Source: Vreelandella aquamarina
GTDB taxonomy: Bacteria; Pseudomonadota; Gammaproteobacteria; Pseudomonadales; Halomonadaceae
Direction of reading: 5' to 3'
Length of the DNA stretch: 43,732 nt
Assembly (NCBI RefSeq): GCF_900110265.1
Contig: NZ_FODB01000029.1
Span: 1-43,732 of the forward strand
Part shown: positions 28,594 through 35,422 of the stretch, in pieces
Position numbering within the stretch: the stretch's first letter is position 1
Layout of the letters: each line of letters opens with the position of its first letter
The notes under the pieces: generated by a model
What the model saw: the letters and a program-made list of their open reading frames with translations, nothing else
Databases searched by the model: none
Told to the model about the DNA's origin: nothing
Translations under genes and position numbers: made by a program

Positions 28594-29700
28594 ATGGCAA
28601 GTGTTACGCTTGAAAAGGTCAATAAGGTATTTGGCCGCGATCACATCATCAAAGACGTTGATCTTTCCATTGGCGACGGTGAGTTTGTCGTATTTGTTGG
28701 CCCCTCCGGCTGCGGTAAATCCACGCTGCTGCGCTTAATCGCCGGTCTTGAATCAATCACCGATGGCGACCTGAATATTGGCGGCACCGTGGTCAACGAC
28801 TTACCGCCTCGTGAACGCGGCGTAGGCATGGTGTTTCAGTCCTACGCGCTCTACCCGCACATGACCGTTTACGACAATATGGCGTTTGGTCTTAAGCTGG
28901 CCAACACCGCCAAAGAGACCGTTCACGAGCGGGTGATGAGCACGGCAAAAATCCTGCAGTTGGAAGAGCTTTTACACCGTAAGCCCAAAGCCCTCTCTGG
29001 CGGCCAGCGCCAGCGGGTGGCGATGGGCCGTGCCATGGCGCGGGAGCCGCGCATTCTGCTGTTTGACGAGCCGCTCTCCAACCTGGATGCCTCGCTGCGG
29101 GTGCAGATGCGTAACGAGATCGCCCGCCTGCACAACCGTCTCGGCTCTACCATGATTTACGTCACCCACGATCAGGTCGAAGCCATGACCCTGGCGGATA
29201 AAATCGTGGTGCTAAACCGCGGTCATATCGAGCAAGTGGGCAGCCCTCACGAGCTGTACCAGCGTCCGGCCACTAAATTCGTAGCCGGCTTTATTGGCTC
29301 ACCCACCATGAACTTTATGCCCGCCGAGCTACTGAGCGGCACCGCCGACGGCTGCCGAGTGAAAGCGGCGGGAGTGGGAGAAGTATCATTGCCACAAGCG
29401 GGCGACGCTTACTCGAAAGGCTCCTCGCTCACACTTGGCGTGCGCCCCGAGCACCTTCGCCTGGAAGCGCCTCAGGGCGATAACTGCTTTGATATCGTCA
29501 ACGTTGAATACCTGGGTAACGAAGTCTACGTGTATCTGGAGCCGAAAGAGGGCTCTACCTTGCTGATCCATCGCAGCGAAGCGCCCAGCCAGTGGCAAGA
29601 GGGCCAGCAGGTATCGCTGGTACCGGATACCGAGCATGTACATCTGTTCGACGAAAGCGGGGCCGCCTTAACACTTTCCGCAACCCGCTCGGCAGCTTAA
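28594..29700 (+). CDS. Alpha-glucoside ABC transporter ATPase (MalK/UgpC family)
   Basis: A 368-residue CUT1-type ATPase for the second sugar transporter. Walker A GPSGCGKST (36-44), Q-loop VFQSYALYPH, LSGGQ (134-138), Walker B ILLFDEP, switch His in IYVTHDQVEA, and a C-terminal MalK-like regulatory domain (TLGVRPEHLRLEA). It closely resembles the MalK at 16059-17174, so the two may have come from duplication or could be partly interchangeable. AAGGAG precedes ATG 28594. It is the last gene of the operon. Confidence 0.94.
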   Translation: MASVTLEKVNKVFGRDHIIKDVDLSIGDGEFVVFVGPSGCGKSTLLRLIAGLESITDGDLNIGGTVVNDLPPRERGVGMVFQSYALYPHMTVYDNMAFGLKLANTAKETVHERVMSTAKILQLEELLHRKPKALSGGQRQRVAMGRAMAREPRILLFDEPLSNLDASLRVQMRNEIARLHNRLGSTMIYVTHDQVEAMTLADKIVVLNRGHIEQVGSPHELYQRPATKFVAGFIGSPTMNFMPAELLSGTADGCRVKAAGVGEVSLPQAGDAYSKGSSLTLGVRPEHLRLEAPQGDNCFDIVNVEYLGNEVYVYLEPKEGSTLLIHRSEAPSQWQEGQQVSLVPDTEHVHLFDESGAALTLSATRSAA

Positions 29701-29721
29701 GTACTGATAGAAAGACCCATC

Positions 29722-29782
29722 ACGGCCTTGGCTGGGTGAGACAACCTTTCAAAGAGGGTAGTCGTCACACCATCAAGGCCGT
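29722..29782. other. Long-range inverted repeat after the ABC operon
   Basis: ACGGCCTTG (29722-29730) and CAAGGCCGT (29774-29782) are perfect 9-bp arms 43 bp apart, in the 182-bp gap before the LacI-family gene. No compact terminator was seen in this gap. The arms could form a long hairpin ending transcription, but the loop is large. Confidence 0.35.
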
Positions 29783-29882
29783 TATTCTTGCGCACTACAA
29801 GTAAATAATTAGCCTGCGTTGTAAATACCACCCAGGCAACGCACTCTCTCCGCCCATACTCTTCACCAGTTTAGGAAGCACC

Positions 29883-30932
29883 GTGACCGCCCCTCGCCGA
29901 ATGACCCTAAAGGATCTTGCGCTCGAACTCGGCGTCTCAACCGCGACGATTTCCAACGCCTTTAACCGACCCGACCAGCTCTCCCCGCTACTGCGCGACC
30001 GCATTCTTAAGGAAGCTAAGCGGCTGGGGTATAGTGGACCCGACGCCAAAGCACGCAGCCTGCGCACCGGACGCTCCAGCATCGTGGCGGTGATTCTGGC
30101 CGAAAGCCTGACTTACAGCCTGAACGATGCCGTGGCCAGTGAGTTTCTCTCTGGCGTGGCTGAAGTGCTGGATGCCCACGGCCATACCATGCTGTTATTA
30201 CCGGGCCGAGGCCATGCTTCCCAGCCACCCGGCTCGGCTAATATCGCCGATGGATTTATCGTTTACGGGCTGATGCCCAACAATAAACTGCTGAACGAAC
30301 TGTCCTCTCAACGCCCTTTGGTGTCGGTAGACTTCGATATCGACGGCAGCCCTACCGTGCACATCGATGATCGTGATGCCAGCTACGCGATGGCAACCCA
30401 TGCGCTTAAGCAGCGCCCTCTTCGGCCTGCCATTATCAACCTGCGTTTAACTAAAGAGCACTGCAATGGCCGGGTGACCAAAGAGCACACGATGCTGCCC
30501 GACAGCAGCACGATAAGCCGTGCGCGCCTGGCCGGTTTTCATGCCGCGCTCACTGAGCATGGCTTTGATACCGAACAGGTTCCGCTGTGGAATATTGAAG
30601 AGAACGTGTTTGACGTGTGCTCGCCGGTGATTACCGAGATCATCGATCTGCCCGCTGAGCAGCGTCCAGATCTACTACTATGCATGTCAGACCGAATTGC
30701 ACTCACTGCGCTAACGCTAGCAGAGCAGCGAGGCATTCACGTCCCAGGGGAGTTACGAATTACCGGCTTTGACGGCATTGCCGAAGGGCAATATCGTGCC
30801 CCACGCTTAACCACCGTACGCCAGGACAGCGCAGGTAAAGGACGTGTGGCAGCCAAAATGATTTTAGGCCGAATACCAAAAACCCAGCAGCTGCTCAAAA
30901 CCGAGCTGCTGCTGGGCGATACCTGCCCTTAA
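29883..30932 (+). CDS. LacI-family regulator of alpha-glucoside uptake
   Basis: A 349-residue LacI/GalR-type regulator starting at GTG 29883 with AGGAAG upstream. The N-terminal helix-turn-helix and hinge read MTLKDLALELGVSTATISNA and LRTGRSSIVAVIL, and the rest is a periplasmic-binding-like sensor domain. It lies directly after the alpha-glucoside ABC operon, so it is the best candidate to bind the CTTAATCG-centred palindromes at the porin, the ABC operon and the GH32 gene. Ligand unknown; an imported alpha-glucoside is likely. Its last codons contain the terminator of the convergent gap gene. Confidence 0.88.
   Translation: MTAPRRMTLKDLALELGVSTATISNAFNRPDQLSPLLRDRILKEAKRLGYSGPDAKARSLRTGRSSIVAVILAESLTYSLNDAVASEFLSGVAEVLDAHGHTMLLLPGRGHASQPPGSANIADGFIVYGLMPNNKLLNELSSQRPLVSVDFDIDGSPTVHIDDRDASYAMATHALKQRPLRPAIINLRLTKEHCNGRVTKEHTMLPDSSTISRARLAGFHAALTEHGFDTEQVPLWNIEENVFDVCSPVITEIIDLPAEQRPDLLLCMSDRIALTALTLAEQRGIHVPGELRITGFDGIAEGQYRAPRLTTVRQDSAGKGRVAAKMILGRIPKTQQLLKTELLLGDTCP
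30878..30916 (-). terminator. gap terminator lying inside the LacI-family ORF
   Basis: Read on the minus strand, a 9-bp stem CCCAGCAGC/GCTGCTGGG, extended by three more pairs after one mismatch (30883-30916), is followed by TTTTT (30878-30882). It is 31 bp past the gap stop but inside the 3' coding end of the convergent regulator. Confidence 0.7.
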
Positions 30933-30946
30933 AGATCAAACAGGAG

Positions 30947-31951
30947 TTATTTGGCGGTTTTCTGCATGGCGATGGCGGTATCCAACATACGGTTGGAGAA
31001 GCCCCACTCGTTGTCGTACCACGCCATGATCTTCACCAGACGACCATTAACGCGAGTATGGTTAGCGTCAAAGGTAGACGAGTGCGCATCGTGATTGAAG
31101 TCGATAGACACCAGCGGCTGGGCGTTGACGGCCAAGACCGGGGAGTTTGCGGCGGCTTTCTCGACAATCGCGTTGATCTCTTCTTTGGTGGTATCACGAC
31201 CCACAGTAAAGGTTAGATCCACCAGAGAAACGTTGATCACCGGCACGCGCACGGCCAGGCCATCGAACTTACCCGCTAGCTCCGGCAGTACCAAACCCAC
31301 GGCTGCCGCCGCGCCGGTTTTGGTCGGAATCATGGAGTGGGTGGCACTACGCGCACGGTAGGGATCGGAGTGATACACATCCGACAGGTTCTGGTCGTTG
31401 GTGTAAGCGTGAACGGTAGTCATCAGGCCGTTTTCGATACCGACTGCATCGTTCAGCGCTTTAGCGACCGGAGCCAAGCAGTTGGTGGTGCAGGAAGCAT
31501 TTGATACCACGGTGTGCTCGGCGGTCAAAATGTCGTCATTCACACCGTAAACGATAGTGGCATCCGCATCCGGGCTAGGCGCAGAAATCAGTACGCGCTT
31601 TGCGCCTGCAGCAATATGCTTGGCCGCCGCTTCGCGCTTGGTAAACAGACCGGTACACTCCATGACGAGGTCAATATTCATAGAGGCCCAGGGCAGGTTG
31701 GCCGGATCGCGCTCAGAAGAGATCACAATACGATCCCCATCCACGCTGATGCTCTCTGCATCGTGCTCGACCGCAAATGGGAAATGGCCGTGAACGGTAT
31801 CGTGGCGCAGCAGATGGGAGTTTAGGGAAGGGTCGCCCAGATCGTTAATCGCAACCACCTGAACGCGATCACGGTAGCCATTTTCGTACAGCGCACGCAG
31901 TACGTTACGGCCAATCCGTCCAAATCCGTTAATGGCAACTCTTATTGTCAT
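30947..31951 (-). CDS. gap: Glyceraldehyde-3-phosphate dehydrogenase, type I
   Basis: GAPDH oxidises and phosphorylates glyceraldehyde 3-phosphate to 1,3-bisphosphoglycerate with NAD. The 334-residue protein has the Rossmann start [17 protein letters not shown], the active-site block [10 protein letters not shown] with C154, and the activating H181 in TTVHAYT. The INDLGD segment after the second beta strand carries an acidic residue consistent with NAD preference. SD GAGG lies before ATG 31951. It is divergent from pyk with HexR-like palindromes in between, so it belongs to the Entner-Doudoroff regulon. Confidence 0.97.
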   Translation of the reverse strand: MTIRVAINGFGRIGRNVLRALYENGYRDRVQVVAINDLGDPSLNSHLLRHDTVHGHFPFAVEHDAESISVDGDRIVISSERDPANLPWASMNIDLVMECTGLFTKREAAAKHIAAGAKRVLISAPSPDADATIVYGVNDDILTAEHTVVSNASCTTNCLAPVAKALNDAVGIENGLMTTVHAYTNDQNLSDVYHSDPYRARSATHSMIPTKTGAAAAVGLVLPELAGKFDGLAVRVPVINVSLVDLTFTVGRDTTKEEINAIVEKAAANSPVLAVNAQPLVSIDFNHDAHSSTFDANHTRVNGRLVKIMAWYDNEWGFSNRMLDTAIAMQKTAK

Positions 31952-31992
31952 GGTAGCACCTCAATCAAGCAGTGGTCGTAGATGGCGTATCC

Positions 31993-32007
31993 AGTAAAAA
32001 AATTACT
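31993..32007. promoter_or_regulatory. Weak HexR-like site near gap
   Basis: AGTAAAAAAATTACT keeps the GTA/TAC arms and spacing but lacks the outer T and A. It is 42 bp upstream of the gap start. Confidence 0.35.
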
Positions 32008-32084
32008 AAAAATACGTATTTAGTCACCTATAGGCCGATTAAAACCTGCCATAACCGCCCCTAAAGGCTAATAACTATCCAATA

Positions 32085-32099
32085 TGTAGTAAAATTACT
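32085..32099. promoter_or_regulatory. HexR-like operator between gap and pyk
   Basis: TGTAGTAAAATTACT matches the HexR palindrome at all but the last base. It lies in the 243-bp divergent promoter region and could act on both genes. Confidence 0.7.
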
Positions 32100-32194
32100 A
32101 TATAAAGGCTATCGTAGTCCAATACTTAATCAACGATTCATCAGCCCTTTTTATAGTCTATGTTCAGCCCACGCTGCTCATTAGGAGTACCACT

Positions 32195-33661
32195 ATGACA
32201 CGCGCAACGTCCCCAACCCCCCTTCGTCGTACCAAAATCGTCGCCACGCTTGGCCCAGCCAGTGACCGCCCCGGGGTGTTGGAAGCCATGCTAAAAGCGG
32301 GCGTTGACGTGGTGCGGCTGAATTTCTCCCACGGCTCTGCTGATGATCATCGCCGCCGCCTCACCGAAGTACGCGAGATTGCTCAGCGCTTAGGCCGCAG
32401 CGTAGCGGCACTGGGCGACTTGCAAGGCCCTAAAATTCGCATTTCCCGCTTCAAAGAAGGCGCTATCCACTTAGACATCGGCCAAGTGTTTGTGCTCGAT
32501 ATGGCTATGGATGCCAATAGCGGCACCGCCGAACGCGTCGGCTGCGACTACAAAGCGCTCATCGATGACGTCGCCCCCGGCGACCGTCTGCTGCTGGACG
32601 ATGGTCGCGTCGTGCTGGACGTCACGTCTATCGTTGGGCAAGAAGTTCACACCCGAGTTCACGTGGGTGGCAAACTGTCCAACAATAAAGGCATCAACAA
32701 GCAAGGCGGCGGCCTTTCCGCCCCAGCGCTGACCGATAAGGATAAAGAAGACCTGAAAACCGCCATCGAGATTGGTGTGGATTACCTCGCCGTTTCGTTC
32801 CCACGCAGCGCCGCCGACATGCAGGAAGCGCGTGCTCTACTGGGCGACGAGGGCAAAGAGATCGGGCTGGTGGCGAAATTGGAGCGTGCCGAGGCCGTTG
32901 CCAACGACGAAACTCTAGACGCCATCATCGAAGCGTCAGAAGCAGTCATGGTCGCTCGCGGCGACCTGGGCGTAGAGATTGGCGATGAGGCGCTGATCGG
33001 CACGCAAAAGCGCATTATCAAGCATGCCCGTTCGCTGAATCGCGCGGTGATCACCGCCACCCAAATGATGGAGTCGATGATAGAGTCGCCGCTGCCTACG
33101 CGTGCCGAAGTGTTCGACGTGGCCAATGCCGTGCTGGATGCCACCGATGCCGTCATGCTCTCGGCGGAAACCGCAGCGGGTGACTATCCGGTGGAGACCA
33201 TCGAAGCCATGGACCGCGTCTGCCTGGGTGCCGAGCGGGAGCGCATTGCTCAAGCCTCCGGCCACCGCATCCATGAAGGCTTCGAGCGGATCGATGAAAC
33301 CATCGCACTCTCCGCTATGTACGCCGCCAACCATCTGACCGGCGTACGCGCCATTGCCTGCATGACCTCCACCGGCTACACGCCGCTGATTGCCTCGCGC
33401 ATCCGCTCTGGCTTGCCGATTGTCGGCTTGGCTCACAGCCCCATCGCCCAACGGCGCATGGCGCTCTACCGTGGCGTAGTCTCGATTCCATTCGATACGA
33501 CGCACATGGAGGCCACCGAGGTGAACCATGAAGCCATCAAACTGCTGAAGGCCCATGGATTGGCACGCCCAGGTGAGCATGTCATTCTTACTCGCGGCGA
33601 CCATATGAATGCCCACGGCGGCACCAATACCATGAAAGTACTGGCCGTCGACGCCGAATGA
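32195..33661 (+). CDS. pyk: Pyruvate kinase (PykA type)
   Basis: Pyruvate kinase converts phosphoenolpyruvate and ADP to pyruvate and ATP. The 488-residue protein has the N-terminal RRTKIVATLGPAS, RLNFSHG, DLQGPKIR, VAKLERAEA, MVARGDLGVE and the nucleotide/metal block TQMMESMIESPLPTRAEV followed by MLSAETAAG. The length and sequence style suit the sugar-phosphate/AMP-activated PykA class. SD TAGGAG precedes ATG 32195. It is divergent from gap with HexR-like sites between them and precedes mgsA by 54 bp. Confidence 0.96.
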   Translation: MTRATSPTPLRRTKIVATLGPASDRPGVLEAMLKAGVDVVRLNFSHGSADDHRRRLTEVREIAQRLGRSVAALGDLQGPKIRISRFKEGAIHLDIGQVFVLDMAMDANSGTAERVGCDYKALIDDVAPGDRLLLDDGRVVLDVTSIVGQEVHTRVHVGGKLSNNKGINKQGGGLSAPALTDKDKEDLKTAIEIGVDYLAVSFPRSAADMQEARALLGDEGKEIGLVAKLERAEAVANDETLDAIIEASEAVMVARGDLGVEIGDEALIGTQKRIIKHARSLNRAVITATQMMESMIESPLPTRAEVFDVANAVLDATDAVMLSAETAAGDYPVETIEAMDRVCLGAERERIAQASGHRIHEGFERIDETIALSAMYAANHLTGVRAIACMTSTGYTPLIASRIRSGLPIVGLAHSPIAQRRMALYRGVVSIPFDTTHMEATEVNHEAIKLLKAHGLARPGEHVILTRGDHMNAHGGTNTMKVLAVDAE

Positions 33662-33715
33662 ATAACCGTCTCGACGGACGATGAATAACAATCGAATGAC
33701 CAGGAGAGCCATGCC

Positions 33716-34192
33716 ATGAACGATGCCCGCCCACCCCGCCAAGCCGTGCGCACGCTGCAACCGCGCAAGCGTATTGCGCTGATTGCCCACGATGGCAAAA
33801 AAACCGAGATGCTGGAGTGGGCGACGCGCTGGCAAGACACACTCAGCCAGCACACGCTGATTGGCACAGGCACTACCGCAGGGCGGCTGAAAACCGCCCT
33901 GGGGCTAGAAGTGGAAGGCTTAATGAGCGGGCCGCTAGGCGGCGACCAGCAGATCGGGGCGCGTATCGCCGAGCAGCAGCTCGACGTGCTGATCTTCTTT
34001 TGGGACCCCTTTGCACCGCAGCCCCACGACCCGGATGTGAAAGCGCTGCTGCGCCTTGCCGCGCTATGGAACGTGCCGGTGGCCTGTAATGCGGCCAGCG
34101 CCGACTTTCTGCTCTCCTCGCCCTATCTTAGCGAACGATATGATATGTCGATTCCAGACGCCAACGCCTGGGCACAGGCACGCACGGTATAA
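33716..34192 (+). CDS. mgsA: Methylglyoxal synthase
   Basis: MgsA converts dihydroxyacetone phosphate to methylglyoxal and phosphate, a bypass used when sugar phosphates pile up. The 158-residue protein shows RIALIAHDGKK, LIGTGTTAGRL, SGPLGGDQQIGA and FFWDPFAPQPHDPDVKALLRL. D77, H104 and D107 match E. coli catalytic D71, H98 and D101. The SD AGGAG serves ATG 33716; a nearer ATG at 33711 meets a stop after two codons. It follows pyk closely and is probably co-transcribed. Confidence 0.96.
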   Translation: MNDARPPRQAVRTLQPRKRIALIAHDGKKTEMLEWATRWQDTLSQHTLIGTGTTAGRLKTALGLEVEGLMSGPLGGDQQIGARIAEQQLDVLIFFWDPFAPQPHDPDVKALLRLAALWNVPVACNAASADFLLSSPYLSERYDMSIPDANAWAQARTV

Positions 34193-34194
34193 AC

Positions 34195-34235
34195 CGCGCG
34201 CCGCCTGCGCTCAGCGAGTACGCAGGCGGCGCGCG
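34195..34235. terminator. Long GC-rich hairpin between mgsA and fruR
   Basis: A perfect 15-bp stem (34195-34209 with 34221-34235) has an 11-nt loop that contains the fruR stop codon. There is no T run on the plus side and only TTT on the minus side, so it may act as a bidirectional block or transcript end. Confidence 0.6.
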
Positions 34236-35185
34236 ACCACCTGCTGCCCGCATTGGTAGCTTCCATTCATCGCGCCCAGCGCGCACTGAAGCGTCAGCTC
34301 GGCGATGCGGTCATAATCCTGCAGCGCCGAATTAACCGGCTGGGGCAGAAAATCTAACAGGCGGTGGTCACCAAAAGTGGCTAACCGCAGCGTCTCCGGC
34401 AGCCCCCCCTGGGCAAGCAGCTCATCAAACACACCTTCCATGAGCGCGTAGGAGGCCGTGACCAGCGCATCTACCTCGCCTGCAGCAAAGAGCTGTTGCG
34501 CCAGTTCAACGCCCACATCCCGCTCGTAGCGCCCACCGCTAAAGGTAACGGCTTCAACCCCCGTCCCTTCCAGCGCGGCAAAAAAGCCCGCACGCCGCTC
34601 ACGACTCACCGAGAGTTCGGGCATGGCATCCAACCAGGCAATGCGCCGTGTTGAGCCATCCATCACCGAGCGCGTCAGCGCGTAAGCCGCCTTTTGGTCA
34701 TTGCTCACCACGCTGGCAAAACGCTCGGGGGTCAGGCCCCGGTCCATCCCAACGACGCTCCAGCCTTCGTCGGCCAAATCCGTATAAAAGGTGTCGTTTT
34801 CCGGCAGGCAGCTGGCGGTAATCAGCACCTCACAGCGCTGGGCACGCAGCGCCAAGGCCAGCGTGCGCTCACTATCCGCGCAGTCATCGGAACTCACCAC
34901 CAACAGCTGGTAGCCGCGCTCGCGAGCACCGCGTTCCAGGCGTTTGGCGAGGCGCGCGTAGCTGATGTTTTCCAAATCCGGCACGATCAAACCGATCAAC
35001 CGGCTAGCGCCCCGGCGCAGCGCGGCTGCCTGGGGGTCAATGTGATAGCGGTGCTGACGCACCACAGCCATCACTTTATCGATGGTAGCTGAACTAATGC
35101 GCCGCTGTTCAGCCTGGCCGTTGATTACATAGCTTGCCGTGGTGCGCGAAACCCCGGCGAGCCGGGCAATATCGGCAAGTGTCAT
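34211..35185 (-). CDS. fruR: Fructose operon regulator FruR/Cra (LacI family)
   Basis: A 324-residue LacI-family regulator with the Cra-type N terminus MTLADIARLAGVSRTTASYV and the hinge RRGASRLIGLIVPDLENIS. It is divergent from fruBKA and two FruR-type palindromes lie in the 237-bp gap. Cra-family proteins are released from DNA by fructose 1-phosphate, the product of the neighbouring PTS. In Pseudomonas-type genomes it is a local fruBKA repressor rather than a global regulator; which applies here is not clear. Its stop codon is in the loop of a strong hairpin. Confidence 0.93.
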   Translation of the reverse strand: MTLADIARLAGVSRTTASYVINGQAEQRRISSATIDKVMAVVRQHRYHIDPQAAALRRGASRLIGLIVPDLENISYARLAKRLERGARERGYQLLVVSSDDCADSERTLALALRAQRCEVLITASCLPENDTFYTDLADEGWSVVGMDRGLTPERFASVVSNDQKAAYALTRSVMDGSTRRIAWLDAMPELSVSRERRAGFFAALEGTGVEAVTFSGGRYERDVGVELAQQLFAAGEVDALVTASYALMEGVFDELLAQGGLPETLRLATFGDHRLLDFLPQPVNSALQDYDRIAELTLQCALGAMNGSYQCGQQVVARRLRTR

Positions 35186-35276
35186 GCTGGTTTCTCCCTA
35201 AATGAAGACGGCAGTTTAGCAGCCGTTTTACCCTCTTCAGACAAAAGTCTAAAGAAACAACCCTTGTGCCAAAAAG

Positions 35277-35288
35277 TGAATCGATTCA
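35277..35288. promoter_or_regulatory. FruR operator 1
   Basis: TGAATCGATTCA is a perfect 12-bp palindrome fitting the Cra/FruR core TGAAWCGWTTCA. It lies 91 bp upstream of fruR and 134 bp upstream of fruB. Confidence 0.8.
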
Positions 35289-35309
35289 GCATAGCCAACT
35301 AACCACAGG

Positions 35310-35321
35310 TGACACGATTCA
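35310..35321. promoter_or_regulatory. FruR operator 2
   Basis: TGACACGATTCA differs from operator 1 at two positions and keeps the CGATTCA half. It starts 33 bp after operator 1, about three helical turns, so the two could be bound on the same face of DNA. Confidence 0.6.
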
Positions 35322-35422
35322 TCCAGCTAACCTTAACGATCTACGACTAACGTTTTATGCGCGCACTTTCGCCGCCAATCGCAGACGTTGCCGTTGCCTG
35401 ACCGCGTTTACAGGAGACCCCT

